From NCBI GenBank assembly GCA_034002745.1, contig JAVEZY010000022.1, forward strand, positions 1-41,879: DNA of 41,879 nucleotides. Direction: 5' to 3'. Position 1 is the stretch's first letter. Each line of letters begins with the position of its first letter. The DNA comes from JAITWN01 sp034002745 (lineage in GTDB: Bacteria > Pseudomonadota > Gammaproteobacteria > SZUA-140). The notes below the pieces were generated by a model. That model was given only the letters and a program-made list of their open reading frames with translations. It ran no database searches and was not told where the DNA came from. The position numbers and the translations under genes were made by a program. Below are positions 17,687-27,496 of the stretch, in pieces.

Positions 17687-19606
17687 ATGGCCAAACTGAT
17701 AAACATCGACAACGGCGGCACCCTTACCGACATTTGCCTCGTCGACGGCGCAAGTGTCCATCGCGTGAAGACGCTTACAACGCCGCATGATCTTTCACGC
17801 TGCTTCATCGACGGCTTAACCAAGGCCTCGAAGGCTATCTACGGTGGTGAAGATCTGAGCAGGCTTCTGGCTGATACGGCTCATATTCGCTACTCGACCA
17901 CCCAGGGAACGAATGCGCTGGTCGAAAGAAAAGGACAGCGTCTCGGGCTGATTCTATCGGGCGGTGTTCGTAGCGAAGATATTCGCGGCGCTGCGGGAGA
18001 AGCCGGGCTTTTCGATGCCCTCGTCGGGGAACGCGTTGCGATACTGGATACCGGCCTTCTCGGCGACGAGTTCGAAGCGGCCGCGGTGAGGGCTGTCGGA
18101 GCGCTGACATCGGGTGGAGCAAACCGGATTGTCGTCGGGCATGGTGGCGATGACCGCCGGTCTGTAGAGCAGCGGATCAAGGCCGTACTTATCCGGAAAT
18201 TTCCGCAACATCTCCTTGGTGCGGTGCCGGTTCTTTACTCACACGAAGTGGTGGAGGATGAAAACGACATTCGTCGTATATGGACCGCGCTGTTCAATTC
18301 ATTCCTTCACCCGGCCATGGAGAGATTTCTCTACAACGCCGAACACAAACTTCGTGATCACAAGGTTCAGAACCCGCTGTTGATCTTTCGTAACGATGGC
18401 GACTCCGCGCGCGTTGCCAAGACCATCGCGCTGAAGACCTACAGCTCCGGCCCGCGGGGGGGCATGGAGGGGGCAAAGGCGATCGCCGCCCACTACGATT
18501 TCAGTCATCTTCTCACCATGGATATCGGGGGAACGACGACCGATATCGGCGAAGTGAAGGACGGCGTGGTGAGAATGGACTCCCGCGGTCGCGTCGAAGG
18601 GGTGGAGATCTCCTTTCCTCTGTGCGATGTCATCAGCGTCGGGGTCGGCGGAAGCTCGATCATTCGGGCCAACGGCAAGGAAGTAGCCGTCGGCCCCGAA
18701 AGCGTCGGCAGCGCTCCCGGGCCCGCCTGCTTTGCGCTCGGCGGCAAGGAAGCCACGATCACGGACGCCTTTCTCCTGAGCGGGCTGCTCGATCCTGCCT
18801 CCTACTTCGGAGGTGAGATGAAGATCGACGGCGACCGCGCCGCGACCGCTGTCTTCAAGAACGTTGGAGACCCTCTGGGCCTCTCTGTGCAGGACGCCGT
18901 TGCGGCGATGGAGAAGGCATGGGTCCGGAAGGTCGCCGGGAGCTTGAAGGACTACGCGGAAATTACGTCCGAGACCACGCTCGCTGCCTTCGGCGGAGCC
19001 GGGCCCTTCGTAGTATGCGCGGTCGCCGAGGAAGCGGGCATCTCCCGCGTACTCATCCCAGGCCTCGCGGCGGTTTTCTCCGCATTCGGCGTCGGTTTCT
19101 CGGACATCAGCCATCGTTACGAGGCACCGCTTCCGGACGCGAACATGGCGAATCTGGATGTATGCCTCGACAACCTTACAGAGCGCGCGCGCCGAGGGAT
19201 GTTCGCGGAAGGCTTCGATCTGAGCGAGTGCCTTGTGGAGAAGTGGCTCCAGGTTTCCCATCCCAACGGCGATGAAGTTCACCTGCTGGATGGGGACCTG
19301 CGAAGCACGCTCCCGACGAACGCAAAAGTCTCCGTCGCCATTACGGTCTCCAAGCCGATTCCGCGTCCCACGCTGCGCGGCACGTTTGGAAATGCGACAA
19401 CCCCAGCCGTAAGTCGCGGCACCCGCCGGCTCGTTTCCAGCGCCGGCGAGCTTCAGGCGCCGCTTTATCGCGCCGAGGAGCAACCAAGCGGTGCATCTGC
19501 GGAAGGACCTGCGGTGCTGGAAGAAGCCTATTACACCTGCCGCATAGATGAGGGATGGCGCTTCGAGTTCAGCGACTCGGGCGACATTCTTCTGACCCGC
19601 GTCTGA
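17687..19606 (+). CDS. apcA: acetophenone carboxylase-type ketone carboxylase, ApcA-like subunit
   Basis: A 639-residue HyuA/oxoprolinase-type ATPase subunit. Its N-terminal phosphate loop is IDNGGTLTDICLVDG and a second ASKHA-type loop is TMDIGGTTTDIGEVKDG near 280; GVGGSSI and GSAPGPACFALGG follow in the usual order. In Aromatoleum aromaticum the acetophenone carboxylase core has two such subunits (ApcA, ApcC), a HyuB-type subunit (ApcD) and a small subunit (ApcB), with ApcE separate; it carboxylates acetophenone to benzoylacetate using two ATP and no biotin. The five-gene order here matches. The first loop has Asn where most relatives have Ile or Val. Start supported by GAGGAAGACAAA. First gene of the operon. 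Confidence 0.83.
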   Translation: MAKLINIDNGGTLTDICLVDGASVHRVKTLTTPHDLSRCFIDGLTKASKAIYGGEDLSRLLADTAHIRYSTTQGTNALVERKGQRLGLILSGGVRSEDIRGAAGEAGLFDALVGERVAILDTGLLGDEFEAAAVRAVGALTSGGANRIVVGHGGDDRRSVEQRIKAVLIRKFPQHLLGAVPVLYSHEVVEDENDIRRIWTALFNSFLHPAMERFLYNAEHKLRDHKVQNPLLIFRNDGDSARVAKTIALKTYSSGPRGGMEGAKAIAAHYDFSHLLTMDIGGTTTDIGEVKDGVVRMDSRGRVEGVEISFPLCDVISVGVGGSSIIRANGKEVAVGPESVGSAPGPACFALGGKEATITDAFLLSGLLDPASYFGGEMKIDGDRAATAVFKNVGDPLGLSVQDAVAAMEKAWVRKVAGSLKDYAEITSETTLAAFGGAGPFVVCAVAEEAGISRVLIPGLAAVFSAFGVGFSDISHRYEAPLPDANMANLDVCLDNLTERARRGMFAEGFDLSECLVEKWLQVSHPNGDEVHLLDGDLRSTLPTNAKVSVAITVSKPIPRPTLRGTFGNATTPAVSRGTRRLVSSAGELQAPLYRAEEQPSGASAEGPAVLEEAYYTCRIDEGWRFEFSDSGDILLTRV

Positions 19607-19638
19607 TTCGACACTTGTACCGAATATCGAGGCCAATC

Positions 19639-20052
19639 ATGAAAGTCCTTGTCACCGAAAATCTCCGCATCGATCTTGAAACGGAACTCTATGAGTGCCG
19701 GCATTGCGACACGGCGCTCACCTCCGCGCGCGACAACTACAAGCGCGGACTACTCGTGTACGACCGCGATCCGCGGGAAATCCACAAGCCCCTGCTCGAC
19801 ACCAGCAAGTACGCGCGGACCTATTCGCCCGATCCGGACTGGTGCCGGATCCTGGAGTATTACTGCCCAGTATGCGGAACCATGATGGAGACCGAGTATC
19901 TGCCACCGGGCCATCCGCCGCTGCATGACATTGAACTCGACATTGACGCCCTCAAGGAGCAGTGGAAAGACCGCGAAGAAGTTCTCGAAGCGCCCACCGG
20001 AAATGCTCCGCCGCGGCGCAAGGCGCACGGGCACTGCGGCCACAATCATTGA
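19639..20052 (+). CDS. apcB: ketone carboxylase small subunit, ApcB-like, zinc-ribbon type
   Basis: A 137-residue protein beginning MKVLVTENLRIDL at the ATG 19639, preceded by CGAGGCCAATC. It has two CxxC knuckles, CRHC near residue 20 and CPVC near 78, typical of the small zinc-binding subunit of acetone/acetophenone carboxylases. The segment YKRGLLVYDRDPREIHKPLL is characteristic of this subunit. The C-terminus is His-rich (HGHCGHNH), an extra possible metal ligand. It lies 32 bp after apcA and 18 bp before apcC. Confidence 0.82.
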   Translation: MKVLVTENLRIDLETELYECRHCDTALTSARDNYKRGLLVYDRDPREIHKPLLDTSKYARTYSPDPDWCRILEYYCPVCGTMMETEYLPPGHPPLHDIELDIDALKEQWKDREEVLEAPTGNAPPRRKAHGHCGHNH

Positions 20053-20070
20053 ACACGGAGTAGAAAAGTC

Positions 20071-22203
20071 ATGAATCGAGTATCCGTGGATATCGGCGGC
20101 ACCTTTACCGACTGTTTCGTTGCATGGGACAACAAGTACCTGCAGAGCAAGGCACTGACGACCCATCAGAACCTCGCGCTTGGGTTCAATGAGGCACTTG
20201 CGAGCGCGTGCACTGAGCTCGGCATCTCGGTAAACGAGCTGCTGTCCGAGGTTGATTCCGTCCGTTATGCGACCACCCTCGGGACCAACGCTCTCATCGA
20301 ACGCAAGGGGCCGCGGCTGGGCCTCCTCACGACGATGGGTTTCCGTAGCTCCGTGCCTCTGGCGCGTGCACGCGGTTACGGCGCGGGCCTGGATCACAAA
20401 CAACAGCTCGACGTCCCGAACGCCAAGCGTCCCGACCCTATCGTGCCGATTCCTATGATCAAGGAGGTCCGAGAGCGGGTGGACTTCGTCGGCGATGTCG
20501 TGCTCGGCCTCGATGAAGAGGACCTGCGTGTAAAGCTACGGGAGCTGGTCGACAAGGGCGCAGAGGCTCTTGTGGTGGTGCTCGCAAACAGCGTGGTGAA
20601 TCCCGCCCACGAGTTGCGAATCAGGGAGATCTTCCTCGAGGAGTATCCGGCGCACATGCTCGGTGCGATTCCGATGCTTCTCTCCCACCAGATCGTGGGA
20701 CGCAAGGGTGAATACGTTCGCGCCATGTCGACCATCCTGGATGGCTTTTTGCATCAAGTGATGTATCACGGACTGGGCACCCTCGAGCTGAATCTGCGCG
20801 CATCCGGTTACGACAAGCCGATGCTGGTGAACCACAACTCCGGAGGCATGGCTCAGCTCAACTCGACCGACGCCTTGCAGACGCTGCATTCGGGCCCGGT
20901 CTCCGGCATCGCGGCGTGCGAGCATCTCGCCGCAGCCACTGGTCTGGGCAACGTTGTTGCAACCGATATGGGCGGAACCAGCTTCGATATCGGTCTGGTT
21001 ACGGAAGGTGGGGTGAAGCATTACGACTTCAACCCGGTCATCGAACGCTGGATGGTGAGCGTACCGATGGTACACCTCGTCACCCTCGGAGCGGGTGGGG
21101 GGTCGATTTGCAGCTACGACCACGTGTATCAAACCGTCGCGGTCGGCCCGCGCAGCGCTGGATCGGACCCCGGCCCGGCCTGCTACGACCGCGGTGGGCT
21201 CGATCCGACCGTAACCGACGCGGATCTCATGCTTGGCTATCTGGACCCGCAGAACTATGCCGGCGGCCACATTAAGCTTAATCCGCGGCGGGCGAAGAAT
21301 GCGATCGAGGACGCACTGTGTGATGAACTCGACGTCGACGTCATCGAAGCTGCAAAGCTCATCAAGCGTACGGTGGATGGGGCGATGGCCAACGGAATCG
21401 CGACCGAACTCCGCACGCGTGGATACGAGCCCGAGCAATTCACGGTGCTGGCCTATGGCGGCAACGGCCCCCTGCATGCCTGCGGAATCGCAAATGCCCT
21501 GGGGACGAAGAAGATCCTCGCCCCGCCCTTCTCGTCGGTCTTTTCCGCAGTCGGCGCTGGCAGCACGGCACAGATGCATATCCACGAGATGAACACCTGG
21601 ACCGTTCTCTTCAACGCCAATAGCAAGTCCTTCTTCAATGATTACGCGCGATTCAACGCCGATGTTGCGGAGTTGGAGCGGCGCGGACAAGAGGACCTCG
21701 TGCGCCAGGGATTCGCGGCGGACGATATCTGCTACCGCTTGGAACTGGATATGCGATACGGCAACCAACGCGTACAGACCGCCGTGGTGACCGACTTGCA
21801 CCGGCTCCAATCCCAGCGCGATGTTCTGAAGCTGATCGACCAGTTCGACAAACGGTACGGTGAGCGCTTCGGTGAAGGAAGTCAGGCCACCGAAGCGGGC
21901 GTGCGCATCAATACGATTCGCGTCTGTTCCTTCGTCAATCAACCAGGTATCGCCTTCCAGGACTTGGTTCCCAGCAGCCATAAGCTGCCGCCTCCAAAGC
22001 CGGTCGGTCAACGTGCCTGCCATTTCGTCGGACACCCCGAACCCATCCACACACCGATCTACGACGAAGAGGCGCTTGCGCCAGGAACATTCATCGAAGG
22101 CCCCGCCGTCGTGGTCACGAGGGCAACCACTTACCTGGTCGAGCCGGGTTGGCAGTATCAGGCAGCAGCGATGGGCGCTGTGTGGTTCATGCGCGCACAG
22201 TGA
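20071..22203 (+). CDS. apcC: acetophenone carboxylase-type ketone carboxylase, ApcC-like subunit
   Basis: A 710-residue HyuA/oxoprolinase-type ATPase, the second of the two in the operon. It has the canonical N-terminal loop VSVDIGGTFTDCFVAWDN and a second loop ATDMGGTSFDIGLV near 300. GAGGGSICSYD and GPRSAGSDPGPACYDRGG are the conserved metal and nucleotide-site segments. In the Apc complex both HyuA-type subunits bind ATP; one is thought to phosphorylate the ketone enol and the other bicarbonate. The ATG at 20071 follows CGGAGTAGAAAAGTC. Length and position match ApcC. Confidence 0.85.
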   Translation: MNRVSVDIGGTFTDCFVAWDNKYLQSKALTTHQNLALGFNEALASACTELGISVNELLSEVDSVRYATTLGTNALIERKGPRLGLLTTMGFRSSVPLARARGYGAGLDHKQQLDVPNAKRPDPIVPIPMIKEVRERVDFVGDVVLGLDEEDLRVKLRELVDKGAEALVVVLANSVVNPAHELRIREIFLEEYPAHMLGAIPMLLSHQIVGRKGEYVRAMSTILDGFLHQVMYHGLGTLELNLRASGYDKPMLVNHNSGGMAQLNSTDALQTLHSGPVSGIAACEHLAAATGLGNVVATDMGGTSFDIGLVTEGGVKHYDFNPVIERWMVSVPMVHLVTLGAGGGSICSYDHVYQTVAVGPRSAGSDPGPACYDRGGLDPTVTDADLMLGYLDPQNYAGGHIKLNPRRAKNAIEDALCDELDVDVIEAAKLIKRTVDGAMANGIATELRTRGYEPEQFTVLAYGGNGPLHACGIANALGTKKILAPPFSSVFSAVGAGSTAQMHIHEMNTWTVLFNANSKSFFNDYARFNADVAELERRGQEDLVRQGFAADDICYRLELDMRYGNQRVQTAVVTDLHRLQSQRDVLKLIDQFDKRYGERFGEGSQATEAGVRINTIRVCSFVNQPGIAFQDLVPSSHKLPPPKPVGQRACHFVGHPEPIHTPIYDEEALAPGTFIEGPAVVVTRATTYLVEPGWQYQAAAMGAVWFMRAQ

Positions 22204-22230
22204 CACCGCAGATACCGAGAAAGAGGAGGC

Positions 22231-24495
22231 ATGAGGAAGACCATGAACGACATGACCAATGAATTCAGTGAACAAAAAATTCTCGACAAGTTTCTCGAGG
22301 AGAACAAGCTGTTCCACGCGCCCGATCCGGAGATTATGGAGGACCACCGGATCGCGCCCCGAAGCGAATCCGAAGAATCGGTTCTCAGCGGCGGGATGGA
22401 TCCGCATCTTGTGAACGAAGTGCGGGGGCGCCTGCTCGCGGCGCTCGACGAGAGCAACACGATGATCGAGCAAATGGGCGCCGCACCTGGTGCGAAATGG
22501 GGGGATATCGTAACGGCCATCTTCACGGCCTCCGGCGACCTTTCGATGATCTCTCCCAACGGAGTGGTCGGCTTTGCCGGGTGCTGCCATTATCCGATCA
22601 AGTTCATCGCCAAGTACTGGATGAACGAACCGACCGTGGGCGTGCGCGACGGCGACGGGTTCATCCATAACGACGCACGTTATGGGGGCATCCACAATAC
22701 CGATCAGTCCACGATCATGCCGCTGTTCTGGCAAGGCAAGCTCGTAGCCTGGCTTTCCGCCACAATTCACGAGGGCGAGAACGGCGCCTGCGAGCCCGGC
22801 GGCATGCCTGCAGCCGCGGAGAGCAAGTTCGATGAAGGCCTCAAAATGTCGCCGTTCAAGGTCATCGAGAATTTCGAGATCAAGCGGGACCTTCAGACCT
22901 TCCTGCAGAACTCCGTGCGCGATCCGAAGCTTCAGTACGAAGACATGAAAGTGAAACTTCATTCGGTTCTGCGACTCCGGGAACGGGCATTGCGAGTTCT
23001 TGAGGAATTCGGCGAGGCAGCCCTGATCGGAACCCTGCGGAAGAACATGGAGGATGTGGAAGTGGAAGTCCGGCGGCGTATCGCGGAGCTTCCGGACGGG
23101 ACGACACGCGTCGCCGCCTTTCCTGACTCGACCCTCCGGGAAAACGTGCTGATGAAGTTCAACCTTGCGGTGACCGTCAAGGGCGACCGCATGCTGCTCG
23201 ACTTCAGGGGGTCTTCGCCCGAGTTCCTCAATCGGTCGATCAACACCAATCAGGCCTCGTTCAAGACGATCATCCTGACGTGCTTCCTGCAGAACATCTG
23301 GCCCGATCTACCCCAGACCCTCTCCATCCTGTCGCCAATGGACTTCGTCTTCGACGAGAAATCCGTCCTCAACGGTTCATTCGACACGCCCCAGGCGATG
23401 AGCCTGATTCCCCTGTTCAAGGCGATGACTCTGCCTTGCATTCCGATGGCGAAGCTGAATTACATGCTCCCGCATCGGTATACATCGATTGTGGCCCCTC
23501 AGTACGACCAACCGGCAACGCTCATCTACGGGGGACTGACCCAGCACTCCGAACAAGTGGGTAATTTCTGCGCCGACATCAACGGTAACGGACAGGGTGG
23601 CAGGGCGAACAGCGACGGCGAACATTCAATCTCGCCACCGTTTGCGGCGATGTGTGACATCGGCGAGATGGAGCTCATCGAGGAGGAAGTCCCGATCGTC
23701 CGACTTGGCGCCTTCACCTTGGCAAAAGACCGGGTCGGCTTCGGAAAATATCGGGGTGGATTGGGCTACGAGCAGATCGCGACGACTCGACGCACGGGCT
23801 TCTGGGGCTTCATGACCGGTTGCACTGGATCCGTCTTCACGCCATCGCAAGCCCTTTTCGGCGGCTACGGCCCTCCGGTCTATCCGCTGTGCAAAATCCG
23901 CGGCGTCGACATCTTTGACAAGCTCAAGGAGGCGCCCGAAAACGTCCGGTTCGACATTCTCGACCTGATGAACAATCAGCCCATTGAGGGTGCTAAGTAC
24001 ACGACCCACGAGATGGCGATGACCTTCGAACTGGTTCAGCCGGGCGAGGTTTACATGATCTGCCAAGGGGGCGGAAGCGGCTATGGCGACGTGCTGCTGC
24101 GCGAGCCCGATCTGGTCGCGCGAGATCTCGAGGAGGAACTCATCTCCCACGATACGGCGATGGACATCTACAAGGTGATCATCGATCCGGAAACCTTCGT
24201 AGTCGACGAGGTGGCCACCAAGGCGCTGCGTGATGCCGAGCGTCGAAACCGTATTACGCGCGGCACGCCCTTCGACGCCTTTGTCGAGAAATGGGTGAAG
24301 CCGGAGCCGCCCGCCTACCTGCCCTATTTTGGCTGCTGGGACAACGCGAACACCATCTACGGTATGTCAAACGGGGTCAGGGTCACGATGGAAGCCGGCA
24401 AGCTGAACAGCATGTTCATGCCGAATCCCAAGGACGTCCTGATCGGCGAGCTTCGGGGTGAAATCGCCAAGCTTCGCCAAGCACTCGGCGCCTGA
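22231..24495 (+). CDS. apcD: acetophenone carboxylase-type ketone carboxylase, ApcD-like (HyuB) subunit
   Basis: A 754-residue HyuB-domain protein, with segments such as GDGFIHNDARYGGIHNTDQS near 145-165 and GGGSGYGDVLLREPDLVARD near 610, diagnostic for hydantoinase B/oxoprolinase-type subunits. In Apc this subunit carries the C-C bond-forming site together with the ATPase subunits. The annotated ATG (22231) follows AGAGGAGGC directly; in-frame ATGs at 22243 and 22252 are alternatives. It lies 27 bp after apcC. Confidence 0.84.
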   Translation: MRKTMNDMTNEFSEQKILDKFLEENKLFHAPDPEIMEDHRIAPRSESEESVLSGGMDPHLVNEVRGRLLAALDESNTMIEQMGAAPGAKWGDIVTAIFTASGDLSMISPNGVVGFAGCCHYPIKFIAKYWMNEPTVGVRDGDGFIHNDARYGGIHNTDQSTIMPLFWQGKLVAWLSATIHEGENGACEPGGMPAAAESKFDEGLKMSPFKVIENFEIKRDLQTFLQNSVRDPKLQYEDMKVKLHSVLRLRERALRVLEEFGEAALIGTLRKNMEDVEVEVRRRIAELPDGTTRVAAFPDSTLRENVLMKFNLAVTVKGDRMLLDFRGSSPEFLNRSINTNQASFKTIILTCFLQNIWPDLPQTLSILSPMDFVFDEKSVLNGSFDTPQAMSLIPLFKAMTLPCIPMAKLNYMLPHRYTSIVAPQYDQPATLIYGGLTQHSEQVGNFCADINGNGQGGRANSDGEHSISPPFAAMCDIGEMELIEEEVPIVRLGAFTLAKDRVGFGKYRGGLGYEQIATTRRTGFWGFMTGCTGSVFTPSQALFGGYGPPVYPLCKIRGVDIFDKLKEAPENVRFDILDLMNNQPIEGAKYTTHEMAMTFELVQPGEVYMICQGGGSGYGDVLLREPDLVARDLEEELISHDTAMDIYKVIIDPETFVVDEVATKALRDAERRNRITRGTPFDAFVEKWVKPEPPAYLPYFGCWDNANTIYGMSNGVRVTMEAGKLNSMFMPNPKDVLIGELRGEIAKLRQALGA

Positions 24496-24593
24496 AGTCG
24501 GTTGCAGCGAATGGACCGTCGCGCGGGCCGGGTGACTCCGGCCTGCGGGGTCGCGGCAAGGTGGATCGTTACCGTATGAATTCTGGAGTTGCC

Positions 24594-25427
24594 ATGAACA
24601 CTTTTACCGACCGCCTCCAGCAAGGGGCGAAACTGCTCTGGCTGGACTACAGCGATTATGCAGGTCGACTGTTGAGCTCAGGCCATATCCCTTGGCTTCA
24701 AACAGACCAGCTGGTTAACTGGCAAAAGCGCTCCGCGGGGCTCTTGCCTACCGACGTCATTTCGTTGCCCGTCGACAGAGTAGTCGCGCAGTGGCTCGAA
24801 ACGCACGCCGATCTCGTGGCGTCGATGGCCACAAAGCGGCGATCGGGGGCCGCACTTCGGGTGCTACTCGCAGACCGGGCTCTGCGCTCTCATCTGGTGG
24901 ACCTGGCCAAGGGCCTGCGCGCCTGCTTTCCTGGAAAGTTGCTCGCCCTGGTCATCCCGGCCCCCGAGATGTGGGTTCAACAGGCGCACGCGCAGGCATT
25001 CAACGGCGAGAAGATCGAGGTCGATGCAGATCTGATCGATTCCGCCGCGATGTATATCGCAGACTTCCTTCGTGAGTTCGTGGAGGCCGGAATCGAAGTG
25101 ATCCTGCTCGACGACGACCGTGCGGGTACTGAGCCGCAAGTGATTGACGCGATCGAGATGTACGCCCCTCTGATGAATCTTGCAGATCACTACCGTTGGG
25201 CACTCGGGGTTAAGACTGCCGGCGAACCCGTCAAGGCTTCGCTTTGCCCGGACTTCTGGATCACGCCAAAGTTCACCGAAGGCGAGCGCCGCGGCCTCGT
25301 GCCCGCGCCGGAGTTCTGGGAAGGGGTGAATGACACATGCGTGAACAATGCCCGCTTCCTGTATCTCGAGATCCCTGCGGATGCGAATCCCGAGCGGGTT
25401 CTGGAACGACTCTCGAGCGTCCAATGA
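24594..25427 (+). CDS. apcE: acetophenone carboxylase-type auxiliary subunit, ApcE-like
   Basis: A 277-residue protein beginning MNTFTDRLQQGAKLLWLDYS at ATG 24594, preceded by TGGAGTTGCC; two upstream in-frame ATGs lack such a site. No well-known catalytic motif is visible. Identification rests on position: it directly follows apcABCD and has the size of ApcE, the separate subunit needed with the core complex for carboxylation in A. aromaticum. Its presence argues for an Apc-type rather than a three-subunit acetone carboxylase. Its stop codon overlaps the ATG of the ligase gene (ATGA). Confidence 0.72.
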   Translation: MNTFTDRLQQGAKLLWLDYSDYAGRLLSSGHIPWLQTDQLVNWQKRSAGLLPTDVISLPVDRVVAQWLETHADLVASMATKRRSGAALRVLLADRALRSHLVDLAKGLRACFPGKLLALVIPAPEMWVQQAHAQAFNGEKIEVDADLIDSAAMYIADFLREFVEAGIEVILLDDDRAGTEPQVIDAIEMYAPLMNLADHYRWALGVKTAGEPVKASLCPDFWITPKFTEGERRGLVPAPEFWEGVNDTCVNNARFLYLEIPADANPERVLERLSSVQ

Positions 25428-27481
25428 CAGGCACAACAAGCCACCAGAGAATCGACGGGAGACACCTTGTGGAAGAAGGACAACTGCTTTGGACCCCTGA
25501 CCAGGAACGCGCCCGGCGGTCGAATATCGCGCGTTTCACGAAATGGCTGAACGAAACTCGGCATCTTGAATTTGCTGACTATGAGGCATTGCGCAGGTGG
25601 TCGGTCTCCGATCTGGAAGGCTTCTGGAGTTCCGTCTGGGAATACTTCGACGTTCAATCCTCGGCGCCGTACAAGCGTGTCCTCGATAACAGGAGCATGC
25701 CCGGTGCCAAGTGGTTCGAGGGAAGTGCAGTCAACTACGCCGAGCACGTTCTAAGAGCGGAAGTGACCCGGCAGGAGCGCGTCGCGCTGCACCACGGAAG
25801 CGAATTCAGGGCATTCGGGGAGATGTCATGGGCCGAACTCGGCGGAGCGGTTCGAATCGTCGCGACGCAACTGCGCGCGATGGGCGTGCGCCCCGGCGAC
25901 CGGGTAGTTTCGTACATGCCGAATGTCCCCGAGACCGTCATCGCCATGCTGGCCGCGATGGCGATCGGGGCGGTGTGGTCCTCGGCAGCACCCGAATTCG
26001 GCGTCAAGACTGTCATCGAGCGGCTGTCTCAGATTGAACCTACGGTGCTCTTTGCGTGTGACGGATACCGGTTCGGCGGAAAGAACTACCCTCGCCAAAG
26101 CGAGTTGAAGGAGATCGTGGAAAAACTGCCCTCGCTCAAGCATGTGGTGTGGCGCTCCTTCCTGACCGAGGGTGATCAACCGCCGCCGTGGCTGGACATG
26201 GGCATCCCTTGGTCCCGGCTGATGGATCATCCGCCTGTGCCGCGGGAAGTCTTCAAATACGAGCGCGTACCATACGATCATCCGTTGTGGGTGCTGTTCT
26301 CGTCAGGCACCACAGGTTTGCCCAAGGCGATCGTGCACAGTCATGTCGGGGTCTTGCTGGAGCATCTGAAAATGATGCATTTCCACGTAGACCTGGGTCC
26401 CGAGTCGGTGATGTTCTTCTACACGACCACTGGCTGGGTCATGTTCAACATGCTGGTCGGTGCTCTACTGACCGGTTCGGCCGCCGTCCTCTATGACGGC
26501 AGCCCGACCCATCCCGGCGTGGAATTGCTTTGGGACGTGGCCGCACAGACGGGCGTCACGTCCTTCGGCGCCAGCCCGACGTACGTTCAGATGCTGGAGA
26601 AGGCCGGCTTCCAGCCGTCGGCCCACTGCGATCTGAGTCGTCTCGAATCAATTTTCGTGTCCGGCGCTCCCGCGACACCCGAGACCTACGCCTGGTTCTA
26701 CAGATGCGTCAAGCAGGACCTCTGGCTGACGTCCCAGTCAGGCGGTACCGAAGTCGCGGGCGCCTTTGTCGGTTCGGTTCCAGTGCTGCCGGTTTTCGCT
26801 GGAGAGATCCAGTGTCGGTGTCTTGGTATGGACGTCCATGCTTGGGACGACACGGGCCATGACGTGTCCGATGAAGTGGGCGAACTGGTTGTCTGCAGCC
26901 CGTTTCCGTCGATGCCTTTGCATTTCTGGAAGGATGAAGACGACAGGCGCTATCGTGAATCCTACTTCGACGTATTCCCCGGTGTCTGGAGGCATGGCGA
27001 TTTCATCAGGATCAACGATCGTGGCGGGTGCTATATCAAGGGGCGCTCCGATTCGACGCTGAATCGCCACGGCGTGAGAATCGGTACTGCGGAGATCTAC
27101 CGTGCGGTCGAGCAGGTCGATGGGATTGCCGACAGCCTGATCGTATGTTGCGAACTACCCGGGGGCAATTTCTTCATGCCCCTGTTCGTTTCCTTGAAGC
27201 CGGGTGTCGTGCTCGACGACCCGCTGCGCTCGGCGATCGTCGAGCGCCTGCGGCTCGACTGCAGTCCACGCCATGTACCCGATCGCATTTATGCAGTCGA
27301 CGAGGTGCCCTACACGCTTACCGGGAAGAAGATGGAAGTTCCTGTCAGGAAAATTCTGACGGGAGTGCCACTATTGAAAGCTGCAAGCAGGGATGCGATG
27401 AAGAATCCCGAGGCGATCGACTATTTCGTGCGCTTTGCACAGGAGTCGAAAGATTATCAGTGGCGTTGTGCGATGGCGTGA
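25424..27481 (+). CDS. bal: beta-keto acid CoA ligase (benzoylacetate-CoA ligase type)
   Basis: A 685-residue ANL ligase of the acetoacetyl-CoA synthetase type. P-loop SSGTTGLPK (293-301), core GRSDSTLNRHGVRIGTAEIY (540-559), catalytic lysine K635 in TLTGKKMEVP. Start chosen at ATG 25424, which overlaps the apcE stop; a longer in-frame extension has no support. In A. aromaticum the gene after apcABCDE encodes benzoylacetate-CoA ligase (Bal), so this enzyme probably activates the carboxylase product. Substrate specificity is inferred from context; a non-aromatic beta-keto acid is possible. Confidence 0.8.
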   Translation: MTGTTSHQRIDGRHLVEEGQLLWTPDQERARRSNIARFTKWLNETRHLEFADYEALRRWSVSDLEGFWSSVWEYFDVQSSAPYKRVLDNRSMPGAKWFEGSAVNYAEHVLRAEVTRQERVALHHGSEFRAFGEMSWAELGGAVRIVATQLRAMGVRPGDRVVSYMPNVPETVIAMLAAMAIGAVWSSAAPEFGVKTVIERLSQIEPTVLFACDGYRFGGKNYPRQSELKEIVEKLPSLKHVVWRSFLTEGDQPPPWLDMGIPWSRLMDHPPVPREVFKYERVPYDHPLWVLFSSGTTGLPKAIVHSHVGVLLEHLKMMHFHVDLGPESVMFFYTTTGWVMFNMLVGALLTGSAAVLYDGSPTHPGVELLWDVAAQTGVTSFGASPTYVQMLEKAGFQPSAHCDLSRLESIFVSGAPATPETYAWFYRCVKQDLWLTSQSGGTEVAGAFVGSVPVLPVFAGEIQCRCLGMDVHAWDDTGHDVSDEVGELVVCSPFPSMPLHFWKDEDDRRYRESYFDVFPGVWRHGDFIRINDRGGCYIKGRSDSTLNRHGVRIGTAEIYRAVEQVDGIADSLIVCCELPGGNFFMPLFVSLKPGVVLDDPLRSAIVERLRLDCSPRHVPDRIYAVDEVPYTLTGKKMEVPVRKILTGVPLLKAASRDAMKNPEAIDYFVRFAQESKDYQWRCAMA

Positions 27482-27496
27482 AGGAGAAAAGAACGA

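Noticed and set aside
20536..22962. 808-codon open frame on the minus strand
   Set aside because: Antisense to apcC and the start of apcD, both clear protein families. Long antisense frames are common in GC-rich DNA, and the translation resembles no family.
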